A DNA stretch of 64,000 bases from Oscheius dolichura (taxonomy: Eukaryota > Nematoda > Chromadorea > Rhabditida > Rhabditidae). Position 1 is the first letter of the stretch, and each line of letters opens with the position of its first letter. The notes beneath the pieces were generated by a model. It did no database searches, was not told the DNA's origin, and saw only the letters and a program-made list of their open reading frames with translations. Of this stretch, positions 14,603-26,027 are shown piece by piece. The stretch is from positions 6,200,001-6,264,000 of the forward strand of contig OW051497.1 in assembly GCA_932521035.1 (NCBI GenBank). The letters run 5' to 3'. Position numbers and translations under genes: made by a program.

Positions 14603-15872
14603 ATGTGGTGTTTTATAATACAGAATATCTACGGATCTATTTCCTTATTATTTTATTTTTTGATATGTTGGCTGGCGGTCCGAGAAAGGCGATACTTCTC
14701 CCCAACTTTCGTCAAATTATTTATCACCATGGCTATCTTTGTGAGTTCCTTCTTAACTTGCTGGCATAACCTTTTTTTTAGAATATCTGTTCCTATTCCA
14801 CTATGTACATTTTGATGCGAGTTCCGAAGATCGTCCCCCAACACACATATTTTGGGAACTTCTTGGAGAACTTTCCCTTTCCCAGCCTTCTTCGGGTTGG
14901 CATTTTCTTCGGATTCTACTTCTGCTACTGTCAACATCTCTGTTTATTCTTCGTTATCTTCCACAGAATGCGTTCCATAACCTGGCCCTTTGATCGAGAG
15001 GCGGTAGGCTTAACCCCGTTGCAAATATTAAACAGCTTCAGATATGGGATACTCATTTCTGGATAACCCTTCTGTTTATTTTCCTCTTTCCTATTTGCTT
15101 TACCCATACTCTATTGGTTACCGATGTCAGCTACACGTATAAACCAAAGCTCGGCGGCTACTTACTCAGCCCATTGGAATTGGTAAGGACTATTTCTAAG
15201 GGAAGCTAATGTAACCACAAATTTAGCATGCACGAGATGAGCTCCTGCAGCTCACACTATTCAGCTGCGTGATCACTGTTGCCAGTGTACTGGCTAATGC
15301 GACCTCCATTGTTATGCTGTGCAAAAGGTCCATGAGTTCCAACTACCGAAGAGAGCTGAATCTATTTTTAATCAGCTTCTTAGGCTTTGTTGTTCAATGT
15401 CTTTCATCAGCCGTGGCGGTGAGTTAATCTAATCCCCGTTATTATTACTGACCGGGGTTAAAAGACTAATAACATGTGACAATATTGTAATAAGCATAGT
15501 TGACCTTCTTACCGCATTGTGTTTGACCTCGATGGGCTAAACCGTTATTATCTGTCAGAATACGCCGTTAATTCTTCCGGCCGCAGAATGACTCAACAGT
15601 TCCTTGATTGAAGAAAGCTGTTTCAGGCCGGCCTCTACATCTACGAACCCGACTCCACTTTGTCGTTCATCTTTCTGCATGCACTGCCCTACTGCAATGA
15701 CCTCTTCTCTCTGGGGATGCCCTACTTTGTTCTTGTTTTCAACTCCAGGATCAGGAAGTGCTTCTTCGAGTTGCCTCTTTGTATTAAAGTGGCCAATATT
15801 GGAGGAAATCACAAATGTGACAAATGTTGTCAACATCTCGCCCCCTCAGATGACTCAGTCATTATGGTCTAA
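14603..15872 (+). CDS. SRG-type seven-transmembrane chemoreceptor
   Basis: Five exons (14603-14740, 14782-15003, 15042-15182, 15227-15418, 15627-15872) join without a break to 312 residues. Seven hydrophobic segments can be traced: GSISLLFYFLICWLAV, MAIF-N-ICSYY onwards, VGIFFGFYFCYC, LLFIFLFPICFTHTLL, FSCVITVASVLANATSIV, LFLISFLGFVVQCLSSA and FIFLHALPYCNDLFSLGMPY. The FYFCYCQHLCLF stretch and the P-Y-C-N-D-x-x-S-L-x-x-P ending in helix 7 are typical of the nematode SRG/SRV superfamily. Such receptors usually sit in sensory cilia and detect small molecules. The N-terminus is short for the family, and TTCAG just before (14586-14590) suggests a missing upstream exon. SRV rather than SRG is possible. 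The tail ends in a Cys/His-rich segment that lipidation or metal could use; this is inference. Confidence 0.82.
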
Positions 15873-16818
15873 CCATTCCTCACATCCCCTGTACATATTT
15901 CTTCCCTTTCATATCCTCACTACTGGTCCCCCATATTCTGTACCGGGAATCTCTTGAAGACTTTGTATCATTGCGAGTATTCGACTCTCTCAAGTTTCAT
16001 AAACATTTGCCCAAACTTTGGCATAAACAATTGGAGTACAATTCGTATTAGGCGGTTGCCCTCGCCGGTTTCATCCAGCTGGTAGCCAGATGGGAAAGTT
16101 TTTGTTTTTGTCAGTGACCGAAATGTACGGACTCGGATTCTCCACGGTTCATTGCTCAAATGGTTTCTCCCCAATGGGGCTGTACTCGGTATGGACAGAG
16201 GGCCCCTCGTCGTCTGGTTGTGTATCTGCCAAATACGCGACGCGGAATGTCCTTCTCTGAGGTGTTCTTTGTGGCTGGCCCGCTGGTCCGCATGCAAATG
16301 AGCGTTGACCCTGCCATTATGAGGCAGTGCTGACCATCCCCCGTGCCCATCGATTTTTTGCTCAACGGTCGGGGATGGGCATCACCGTTCTCTTGACCTA
16401 TACCCAATACTTTCTCTGTCCCAAATTCTTCGGCTGCCATTAGCGTTCTTCCCGACTACTGCCATACAAGCATAATACTTTTCGGTCCCCTTCAAAGGTG
16501 TTTACCGACCTTCGCGTGGGAAAACAATGTTAACATGCTGGCCATCTGTTTCATAATCAATCTGTATCGATTTCTACCACAGATTTCCATCATATCAACT
16601 TAACTCAAATGGTATCGACTCCGAGAATGTGTGGGAAACTCCTCTCTAGCAAATATTCTGTCTCTGATTCACCTGATCGAAACAGTACTCATCGTTTCTT
16701 ATACATCATTTGAACGGAAATATTGATGCCATTAGTTCCATTCGTTTTACTTAATCTTTCTTGTAGTTCCACTCCAACTCATTTCGCTTGCATATCTTTG
16801 ATTACCTATTTCCAGCAC
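15873..16818 (+). other. Intergenic with a possible decayed membrane-protein remnant
   Basis: Between the chemoreceptor and PAR-6-like gene, the frame at about 16528-16710 reads two hydrophobic runs (VNMLAICFIINLYRF, then SSLANILSLIHLIETVLIVS ending SFERKY) with one in-frame stop between them. This looks like part of a degenerate nematode serpentine receptor, but it is too short to assign. The rest shows nothing supportable. Confidence 0.3.
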
Positions 16819-18143
16819 ATGCGTGTCCACATAAAATCACAATTTGGTGCAGAGTTCCGAAGATACTCCATTGTGGTCGGAACGGGCTTGCCGGAACCCA
16901 CTATTGAGGAGTTTATCTCAGAACTTTTCGATGTTCACAAGTAAGTAATAAGATATTCCGGGAAAGTCAACACGCCAAATTCTAGACTGACTAAAGAGCA
17001 AAAGAAATCAGTCACAGTGTCCTACATAGACAAAGATGGATCTAACCTACCCATCTCCAACGATGACGTGGGTTGCTTTTTGTTTGTCCACAATAGTCCC
17101 GTTCAGAACCTCCGCAAAGCCTTGAACGATAGACCAAACATGTTGAGGATCACATTGCAAAACAAAGGGGAATCCTACGAAGAACAGTTCGGCTACGGTC
17201 TCACACAGAAGACTATAAACCAGAGGATTAAGAAAAACTTGAGCATATCCTCTCCACAGGAATTCCGAAGGGTATGCCTTCTATTTTATATTTTTATTAC
17301 CCGATTTAAAGGTTTCTTCAATTCTGGACGCGGACACTTTGCCCACAGAGCTGCGAAGAGTGCAACTGTGCAAAAATTACAACAACAAACCTCTCGGGTT
17401 CTCTATCCGGAGCATGCCATCCTTCCAGTGGACTTCCCAGGGCCCGATCATGACAAACGGTATCTTCATCGCAAAACTTATGCCGAAGGGACTCGCTGCG
17501 TCGACCAATATCCTGCAGGAGAACGATGAAATACTCGAGGTCAATGGAATCAATGTGCGTTTTCTTTGTATAAGACAATTTTTTCAAACTCTTAGATAAG
17601 GGATAAGACACTGGACCAGGTAACCGATATCATGCTAGCGAACGCGACCAACTTGATTCTTACAACTCGCCCATCTATTCCTCAGCCTCAGTTCCACCCT
17701 ATGTACAACCCCTTCCCACCACCGTACAGGTACTGCCCAAATATTCGTACCTATTATTTTATTATTTTATTAGCAACCCTCCTCCTGGTTTCTTCCATCC
17801 AATGATGCACCCTATGCAATTCTCGCCAGTCAGTACCCTACCGCATCCTACTTACCCAGGACGTCATCATCGAGCCAGTCATTACATTCCTCACGTTCCT
17901 CCTCATCATCTCTACAATCAAGAAAATATCGACGAAAAGTAAGTTGCTCCTCACTTTTCTTATTCTTGGAATAATTTCAGACATCGTCTCCCCTCTCCCC
18001 TGGAAGGGTTTTCTCGTGAGAGCACATACCGTCTATCCGATAAAACGGCTCAGTTATCGTTGCATAACATTCGGACACCCCCACGCCGTCCGATGAGCAT
18101 GCACCCTGGTTGGATGTACTCGAACAATTACTACGGTTACTGA
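16819..18143 (+). CDS. PAR-6-like polarity protein (PB1, semi-CRIB, PDZ)
   Basis: Six exons (16819-16940, 16986-17271, 17312-17554, 17596-17729, 17774-17938, 17981-18143) give 370 residues. Residues about 1-95 form a PB1 domain (VHIKSQFGAEFRRYSIV, then SYIDKDGSNLPISNDD). The semi-CRIB motif ISSPQEFRRVSSILDAD leads into a PDZ domain with the ligand loop NKPLGFSIR and the stretch GIFIAKLMPKGLAAS, NDEILEVNGI and KTLDQVTDIMLAN. PAR-6 binds atypical PKC through PB1 and active CDC-42 through CRIB-PDZ, placing both at the anterior cortex. The PB1 and linker parts are markedly more divergent than in usual PAR-6, and the C-terminal ~90 residues are a His/Pro-rich tail (PHVPPHHLY). It may be a fast-evolving paralogue rather than the single conserved copy. 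An acceptor at 16814-16815 lies just before the ATG. AATAAA at 18240-18245. Confidence 0.88.
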
Positions 18144-18239
18144 CTGACACCTCGCATATCTGCCCGTCTCTTTCACTTGTGATCATGGTCATCTCTCTCG
18201 CCACTTTATCAAAGAAGCTTTAATCACCCAAACTACTTT

Positions 18240-18245
18240 AATAAA
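18240..18245 (+). terminator. Polyadenylation signal after PAR-6-like gene
   Basis: AATAAA about 100 nt after the stop codon. Confidence 0.5.
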
Positions 18246-18448
18246 TACGCGTACTCTCTATTTCAAAGACATATTTCAACATTAATCCGTCTGCAGTGTT
18301 CTCTTGATAGCGTCTACTGACGACAACTCCGGAACTTGATAGTTCTCTACGACTCAATCAGGCACAAATTTCCTCCCCTCGCAGAGAATGAAGGGAGCAG
18401 GAATCCACGTGACAATGTGCGAGGGACAGAAACTATCGAGACTTAGTC

Positions 18449-18480
18449 CTGATAAAGGGGGAAGTATAAAAGACGCTATC
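18449..18480 (+). promoter_or_regulatory. GATA site and TATA box upstream of lipase 1
   Basis: CTGATAA at 18449-18455 matches the core bound by intestinal GATA factors in worms, and TATAAA at 18475-18480 lies 85-90 nt before the ATG at 18565. The pairing fits a gut-expressed secreted digestive lipase. Both are word matches only. Confidence 0.45.
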
Positions 18481-18564
18481 GCAAGTCTTCGTGACTTTTC
18501 TTTATGGTCCCATCTCTGCTCTTTTATTTAACAAAACAATCCTTTCAATGAAGCTGTTTTCAGG

Positions 18565-19615
18565 ATGCTTCTCGTAGTCTCTCTCGCCTTGGTGGCGTTG
18601 ACCTCGGCTTCTTATGATGTAAGGCAGGCGGCAGGACTGTTCTCATAAATGATTTCAGGACTCTCTGGCTAGGAACAAGATGTTGCCAATGAGTGCTGCC
18701 GCTTATTCTACCAAGCCGGCCACTTGTATTGCTAACACTTTCACCAATGGCACAGTAAGTCGATGAATGTAGGAGATAACTCCTTCTTGTAGTTGAAACG
18801 CCAGCTGGAGGTCTTCTGTGATGTGACCCTCCTGGACAAGTGTTCTGGATTCACGGCTATCTCTCATTCTGACAAGGCTATCATCGTGTCTTACAGAGGT
18901 ACCAACAGAAACATCCAGCTGATCATGGAAGGAGATGAGACTATGCTTAAGAACCATGTAAGGCAGCCGCCAGATATTGTACTCCCACTTTAGACCGCTT
19001 GGGTAGCTGGAGGAAAAGTATCGAAGTACTTCGACGATGGATTCACTCGCCTTTGGAACCAGGGAATGAAGAACGACTTCACGTCCCTTGTCAACTCCAA
19101 CCCCACCTACCAAGTTTGGGTAACCGGCCACTCCCTTGGTGGCGCCATGGCAATCTTGGGCGCTTCTTATATTACCCATAATAAACTCGTCGCCGCTGAT
19201 AAGGTAACACCTTGTTGTGGCCTTTCTAAGCGGAACTTCAGGTCACTTTGATGACATTTGGCGAGCCCCGAGTCGGCGACAGCGACTTCGCTGCTGCCTG
19301 TGTAAGGATGGCATAAAGACCGGCCCTCATGAGCAATTTCAGGATAAGGAGCTGAAGGCTGCTTATCGCGTTGTTCACGATCGTGACCTTGTAGCTCACA
19401 TTCCTCTCAAGAACGAGGAAGGCTACCGTCACCACAAGACGGAGGTCTATTACAAGAAGGAGGACATGGGACCCGGAGCCGACTATAAAATCTGCCTCGA
19501 GGACGAATCCATGCTCTGCTCCGACGGAAACATCATCGACCCTTCCATCAAGGACCACCTCCACTATTTCGACGTTGATGTCGACGACTTCGGAGCCAAG
19601 GGCTGCAAGAAATAG
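18565..19615 (+). CDS. Secreted class 3 lipase (lipase 1)
   Basis: Six exons (18565-18618, 18659-18754, 18793-18957, 18994-19203, 19242-19301, 19343-19615) give 285 residues. A signal peptide (MLLVVSLALVALTSAS) is followed by a Cys pair, the oxyanion strand IIVSYRGTN, the nucleophile elbow VWVTGHSLGGAMA with catalytic Ser, FGEPRVGD, catalytic Asp in HDRDLVAHIP and His near DHLHYF. This is the alpha/beta-hydrolase Lipase_3 family expanded in nematodes; it should hydrolyse acylglycerols outside the cell or in the gut lumen. All catalytic residues are present. It is the closest paralogue of lipase 3 at 40272, with an identical 165-nt exon and shared phase. Lipase 2 at 30633 is more distant. A small upstream ATG at 18548 runs into a stop. 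AATAAA at 19625-19630. Confidence 0.93.
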
Positions 19616-19624
19616 ACAGATACA

Positions 19625-19630
19625 AATAAA
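19625..19630 (+). terminator. Polyadenylation signal after lipase 1
   Basis: AATAAA ten nucleotides after the stop codon, implying a very short 3' UTR. Confidence 0.5.
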
Positions 19631-19842
19631 AATGTACAAATCTATTTTTGTGCTATACTTCCGCGTACAATAAAGTCAAACAACTCTGATAAACCATAGG
19701 ATAGTAAGCTGTAATAAGCACATTTTCCGTGGTCATCCGTAACAGGATGTGTAAGTCAGACAAATGAACAAATAAGCAAACGCAAACACACTGCCTGTAT
19801 TTATATGAGTAGTGAGGTTACACCAGCACATTATCATTTGAC

Positions 19843-22560
19843 ATGAACTACTATTACTTATTTTTTCTACTTCTTGTTGGCTGGTAGGTTGCAATATACC
19901 TCGTCACCTCTAATAATTTTAGCTATGCTGCTGATGACTCTCACACCGACGTAATGAGTGCACTGGAAGAAGGAGAAAAGAATCTGGGAAAGAAGGAGGC
20001 GGAAGAACTTATTGCCAAGTTGGGGGAGTTCCTGCATTCCCAACAAGCGAACGAAGAATCGCAAGAACTGCAGAGGAGCGGAGATCTACTGCAAGAGGCG
20101 TCAAAGGTAACCGTTTCTTACAATTAATTTTAATTGAACTATAGCTCCTGGCACAAAAATGGGGAACAGACAACTTGTCAAATCTGAGCAATGTCGATAT
20201 CACGCCATTCCTAAGCAAGTCAATGTTTTTGAAAAGAAGAGGAAAAAGAGCCGCAAAATGTGTCAAAGAAAGTACCAACTGCGCCCTCAGTCTGTAGTGA
20301 GTTTTCTTTTTTATATTCCATAGTGTGCTGCACAGTAAGCAATATCGTTCGATCACTGGAATCTGCAACAATATGAAGATAGACGGCACATTAGGAAAAG
20401 CGGTCACTCCGACCCGGCGCCTCCTGCTCCCGACAAGTTATACGGACGGTCTCTCGACTATTCGAAACAGATCTGTAACCGGAAGCCCTTTGCCAAGTGC
20501 TCGTGAAATTTCGAATGCATTGTTTGATGAGGTAACGACAGGGCTTATTTTATAATATCCTTAACGTTCAGAAAGGGAAGTCAGTAGAAGACAACAAAAT
20601 GACTCATTTTCACATGCAATTTGGACAATACGTAGCTCACGATATCATCTTCATGCCATCTTCATCAAGTATTTTACTGCTAATTCAATATTTTTATTCT
20701 ATAGGTTCCACCGGAGAGCAACTGGACTGCTCACAATGTTCCTCAGCAAAAACTGACCTAAACTGCCAACCTATTCCCATTCCTACCAACGACAAATACT
20801 TCAAAAAGGGAAGGTGCAGTTCATTTGAAATCCAGCATGTTGTTATTTTGTAGCTGCATGGGATTTACCAGATCTCTCAACGGACAAAAGACCCTCGGTG
20901 TTCGGACACAAATAAATCAAAACACGCACTTTGTTGACCTCTCTACGGTCTACGGTTCCGAGGCAAGTTGATGTCACTCATTCCCAGGTCCCCTTACAGG
21001 AATGTGAAGCTGCTTCTGTTAGGTCCTTCAAAGAAGGGCAACTGAAGTTTTTCACCAGCCGGGACAATTATGTGCTTCCTCCTCAAGACCAAAATGTAAT
21101 CCCATTGAAAAATTGAAAACTAAAGATTCTGTACAGGATACCCACAACGTTTGCCAGTCGAAAAGTCCTGATTTCTGTTTCGTCGCCGGCGATTTTCGGA
21201 ATTCACTGCACCCGGCTCTCATTCCATTGCATATAACGTACATCAAGGAACATAATCGAATTGCCAAACTGTTCAAAAGTTCTCGTCCAAAATGGTCCGA
21301 TGAGAAGCTCTTCCAGGTTAATTGCTTCCATCCCGTATCATCAACGCTGTTCTAGGAAACGAGGAGAATAATGATCGGTCGACACCAGCATCATGTCTAC
21401 AGCCAATATCTGCCAACGTTGCTTACCGCTGTCAATCGGAGAGACTTTGGACTTCTACCGTTGGCTATAGGATTTCACAAATGTAGTTGATCCTTTCCTA
21501 TTATAGCGTATTTTTTTAGACTATGAGCCAACTATTCCGCCTACTCTGTCCACCGAGTTTGCAGCCGCCGCTTTCAGATTCGGTCATTCGCAAGCTAGAA
21601 AAGACTTTGCTCTGTATGATGAATGACAATTCTTATTTAGCAGTGTAATTCCAGAATGACCAACAAAAATGAGACGGCTGGTGCGGCAGTCGATCTTGGT
21701 CAAAACATTTTCTACACAGAAAGCCTCTATCGTAACCGAGCATGCGCAACGATGATGAACGGTACCTCTTTTGGTCCTTATCGAACAAAGGCAAAGTTTA
21801 GGTTTGATGCTAACTCCTGCAATGAAAGTGGACAGAAGTTTTTCTGATCCAATTAGGAATCAGCTGTTTGAGTTGAGAGGTCGCAAAGGTTCAGGGGTTG
21901 ACCTGAGTGCGGTGAACATCATGAGAGGACGTGATGTAGGCTTGCTTCCGTACAACCAATACAGGTGAAAATAACCGATACGGTACACGCAAATATTTTA
22001 GACAGAGAGTAGGCTTGAAGAAAGCCAACGACTTCGACGATCTTCAAGGGGAAATGACCGCCAACAATATCAAAGCTCTCAGTTCAGTGTACAAGTCAGT
22101 TGACGACATAGATCTGTATGTTGGAATTCTTACCGAGAAACCTCTGGCAGGCACTCTGGTAAGGATGAGGGATTTAAAAAAACCACGATTGGTGTTACAG
22201 CTAGGGCCAACTGGTCAATACATTATTGCCGACACGTTCTTCGCATTGAAGAAGGGCGATCGGTTCTTTTATGAGAATCAAGTGCCAGGTACTAGAGGCT
22301 TCACTGTTGGTTAGGAATTTATTGAACAAAGCACGTTGGATTTAGACGAGCTCGCCGAGATAAGAAAGTCAACTCCCGCGAAATTGTACTGCATGACAAA
22401 TGATGACATGGCGCTAGTTCCGGAAAACGTCTTTCTTATGTAAGTTTGAAAGCAGATTTTGAGGAGAGCTGTTCTTATTTACAGAAATTCACGGCGGGTC
22501 CCATGTGACAGTCTTCATTCTCTCAACATCCAACCGTTCCTAGCTGCAGCTGGCAGTTAA
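19843..22560 (+). CDS. Secreted animal haem peroxidase
   Basis: Sixteen exons join in frame to 714 residues: 19843-19883, 19923-20106, 20145-20296, 20324-20531, 20572-20668, 20705-20813, 20854-20962, 21000-21095, 21137-21316, 21356-21482, 21520-21613, 21655-21761, 21802-21964, 22002-22309, 22346-22439, 22485-22560. A signal peptide (MNYYYLFFLLLVG) and an acidic/helical pro-region lead to the catalytic domain: YRSITGICNN, LPSAREIS, distal His in FGQYVAHD, FVDLSTVYGSE, AGDFRNSLHPALIPLH, KEHNRIA, proximal His in FRFGHSQ and NIMRGRD. Family members cross-link tyrosines in cuticle or matrix (MLT-7, SKPO). The usual RGRDHG is RGRDVG here. The intron at 20297-20323 is only 27 nt and the one at 20963-20999 is GC-AG (GAG/GCAAGT). 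AATAAA at 22584-22589. Confidence 0.92.
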
Positions 22561-22583
22561 TATAATAATAACGATATAACTTT

Positions 22584-22589
22584 AATAAA
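22584..22589 (+). terminator. Polyadenylation signal after peroxidase
   Basis: AATAAA 24 nt after the stop codon. Confidence 0.5.
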
Positions 22590-22918
22590 TGTATTTGAAT
22601 TGAAAGATTTGAACGAGCAATAGTTAGCTATAAAGCTTGTCGAGAATCTGAATTTTTAGTTCACTTGGAAAGGAGTGCCCTTCACGGCCGAGAGCCAAGC
22701 TCGAGAAAAGTCTGTAGCCCGATTATGGACGTACTTGTTCCTAGAAGGAAAACTAATGAGGCTCTCATTTTCATTTGCAGAATAACAAAAATATTTGTAC
22801 AAAAACTAATCTGCACCCATATTTTGGCAGGGACATATAATGTAGGCACCATTAAGGATCACTGGAAAACGTGTAAACTCTGTAAAATATAAAACAATAT
22901 AAAACAAATATGGCACAG

Positions 22919-25363
22919 TTATTCTAGTAGAGTGCAGAGCGCTACTTGTTTTTCTGCTTCTGCTATTTCTTCTTCGGGATAGATCTGGTCAGTAGCAGTC
23001 AGACGACCTGTAAAGGGAAGCCAGGATTTAGCATAGTATAACCATCGTGCAGCTTCTGGAAAAGACCATGCATGCATGCAGCAAGTGATTGAACATAGGG
23101 TGGAGCGGTGACATACTTGATAAAGAATAGCAGTGCATGAACCCACCTGATCTGTTTTTCCTCGATAGTAACGAGTGGACCGCGTATGCCGTATGGCGGT
23201 CTTTCTTTGCCGTTGCTTCCACAAGTTTATGGATGTACGTGTCAGAGACGGGGAAACTGTCCATGTATCTGGCAGCCTCTATAACAAATCCGTTCTCCAG
23301 CATTATTTCAAGGATCTCCTCCGCTGCTTTTTGTCTTAAAAATCAAAAACTGTGAGGGAGAAAGTAAACTAACCGGGAAAGGATGTCTAAAGCAGCATTG
23401 GAAATGTGTGGACAGCGAGCAGCGTAGGATACCAACATGTATGCTAGTTGTTTAGTCTCGTCGATTACTCTGTACGTCACCAGTTGTTGCAGCTTCTGCA
23501 TCTGTCCTCCTTCCGCGAGCACCTCCACGAGCATATCGAGAAAGTAAGCCTGCAATTAATAAATTCAAGAGGAAGGCCCCTAAACTCACATCAACCGGGA
23601 TTCCAGCATTGTTTAAGCTATTCAAATAGTGAAGCATCACATCCGCCAAATAGGTTCTTTCGATATTTGTATCCTCCTTCAACGGGATGAACACTCCTCC
23701 CTGCATGGCTTTCTGATCCAATTTTGGAAGAATGACAGGATCCGGGACAAGTTGCGACTTTGTTGGTTCAATCGGTCTGATAGTTGGCGGAGCAACCAGG
23801 TTAGCAGCAAGCAGGGCAAATAGTTTTCTAGTCTAAAGAAAGAATAATAAAATATATCAGCAATAACCCACATGTCTAAGTTTCAGCCTCCTTAGTCGCA
23901 GCGAGTTGAGCAATGTCTCAAGTATGAGATTCTCTTGACCCGTTCGATTTATTAAAAATTCTATTAGCGTGCATTTGTCCTCGATTTCTGCGTCCGCCAC
24001 TGCACATCTCAATCCGATTTGATACATTATGCCGACTACGGGATCTGGGAAATACGAATGATAAATAAAACCGATTGCTTGCCTGCAATAATATCGGGAA
24101 AGAACATTCTCCAAGAAAAGGTGTACAGGCTCGGAGGCGGCTGGCAGCCTGCATAAATGTCTGAAATTTAAGAAATAGTTAAAATATTTTCAAATAAATA
24201 AACCTATTGTTGTGTTGATCAGAGCGGAGTGTGAGGGTCTGTTTGGAGCAAGAGCTATGTCATAGACTAGGGACCTGGCTGTTGGCTGGTGATGAACCAC
24301 CACCAAATTGTCTATCACATTAATACCAAAACAATCAGTAAACCCTGTAAATATCTCGAATATCCATAAACACCGTATATTATAACTACCTATGGAAAGA
24401 GTATATCTCAGCTTGGCAGGAATGTTGACATCGCTTGACAATTCATACATGAGCAGCTCCGCCGTAGAGGAATTTCTTCCATTATAGCGTATAACCAGAG
24501 CATAGATGGATCCATAGCTGTGAAAAGGAATAAGTGAACAAAAGTAACACATACATAGAAGTCAGGAAGACATCTGTCTCCAGGACATGATCCCTTGTGT
24601 TTCCTATAGAGATTTCAACTTCGAATGGCTTTAATCTTGTGAATTGGCCGTGATGGATCACAACTGGTTGAAATATTGTACTATTGGGTCCAGAGGCTAA
24701 TAAAACCAAATTTGAAGGAGCCTTGAATAAGAAAATGACGATAGAATATGGAAAACTAACATAATAGACGGCCCAGGCTGCGGAGATGTTAGTTGACCTA
24801 AGCAACTTAAACGTTTTCTTATCGGGAATGATCGACATGAGCTCCATGCACTGGCTAGTAACAAAAAGTAACTACAACATTTTATACAGATAGCAGAGAA
24901 TCCTACCTGATTGTTGTTCACCCATTCAGCCAATATGATAGGCTCCCTCGACTTCGTCGCGACATTAAATTCTACAGCTGCTCCTGTAGAATCCGTCTTA
25001 TCGGTTAAAACTAAATCCACGGAGCTTGTATGTCTTCTAACAGAGGCCATCCTGCCATTTGGTGATATTTTGACATCTGTAGCGGGACCTTTGTCTTTCG
25101 TTCTGAGGAAAAATGCTCATTGAAGAAAAAAGACAGCAAACCTGGTGGATATCGCTGGTTGATTAAATGTTTTACACGTAAAAGAAAGAGCACCATTGTT
25201 TCTAACTGTACATATCTGGAAAAAAAACATAAAATGAAATGATTCAGCAAATACTCACCCTAGAAGTAGATCTATCGAAAAAATTCCTAGTTCCCGTTGA
25301 AGAAGAGGCATCCGACCCACAATCTGGCTCAAAGACTATACATTCTCTCCCCACTTCAAGCAT
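22919..25363 (-). CDS. RMC1 homologue (Mon1-Ccz1 regulator)
   Basis: A many-exon minus-strand gene runs from ATG 25361-25363 (MLEVGRECIVFEPDC) to TAA 22919-22921. Diagnostic segments are SPNGRMASVRRHTSSVD and ILAEWVNNNQ in the N-terminal beta-propeller, IPDKKTFKLLRSTNISAAW, VIDNLVVVHHQ with VYDIAL, and the C-terminal helical region (YFLDMLVEVLAEG, LQQLVTYRVIDETKQLAYML, NAALDILSRL, EIMLENGFVIEAARYM, HTAYAVHSLLSRKN). These match RMC1 (C18orf8), the third subunit of the metazoan Mon1-Ccz1 complex that activates Rab7 on late endosomes. The last exon ends EKQVALCTLLE. Introns are 35-50 nt. The gene is co-oriented with the GGT-like gene upstream, 665 bp away, too far for a typical tight operon. A TTTTACAG acceptor sits 3 nt before the ATG and could take a spliced leader. 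Confidence 0.87.
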
Positions 25364-26027
25364 TACCTGTAAAACTATATAAAGGATAACAAAAAGATAA
25401 GCAAAGGAGTAATAAAAGCGGGTTTAGTCTACTGAAGTCTTCGCTTTGCTCTTACACGTCTATGTTTTTTTCACGACGCGAAGAAATCGTCGGAATTACA
25501 AGGTAGGGGCTGGTTATTATCTAATACTATTAGTTAAATATTATGCACTCGGTTTAAGAAACGTATGGGCATGGCTGACCTCCCTTGAGAAATAACCAAT
25601 AATTATTAGAAAAAGAAAAGTTTACAGTATGTTTAGCGACTCTGAGCTACGTGAATCCTCGTCGAAGCTATAAAACTGGTATGGAGGTGGTGTGAAATTC
25701 AAAACAATGTATTTTCTATACAAAGGAAATCAACAAGAAGTAAAGTTCTTCGCTACTTTGGCAAGACGACTCGGCTCAATTTTAGTATAATCTAATTTAT
25801 TGATTCAGTAATTTAAAATGGTATTTATTCGCTGTTGGCCGGCTTTTGTATAAACGAAGCCAAGTAATATGATCTGTTAATAGACCGAAACCATACAGAA
25901 TGAAATATGCCATGACGTTGTTTGCAAGCTATGTGCGAGGTCTGTATTGGTGTAATATCGAAACAAGTTCTCAAGGCGGTGATTGAAAGGGTACACGCAG
26001 AGCTGGCCAGAGCGTCGCCAAGTTTAT
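25364..26027. other. Intergenic between GGT-like gene and RMC1
   Basis: No supportable gene. Overlapping open frames on both strands at 25.82-26.2 kb are shadows of the last GGT-like exon or its 3' flank. The stretch is A/T-rich and likely carries the RMC1 promoter. Confidence 0.4.
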
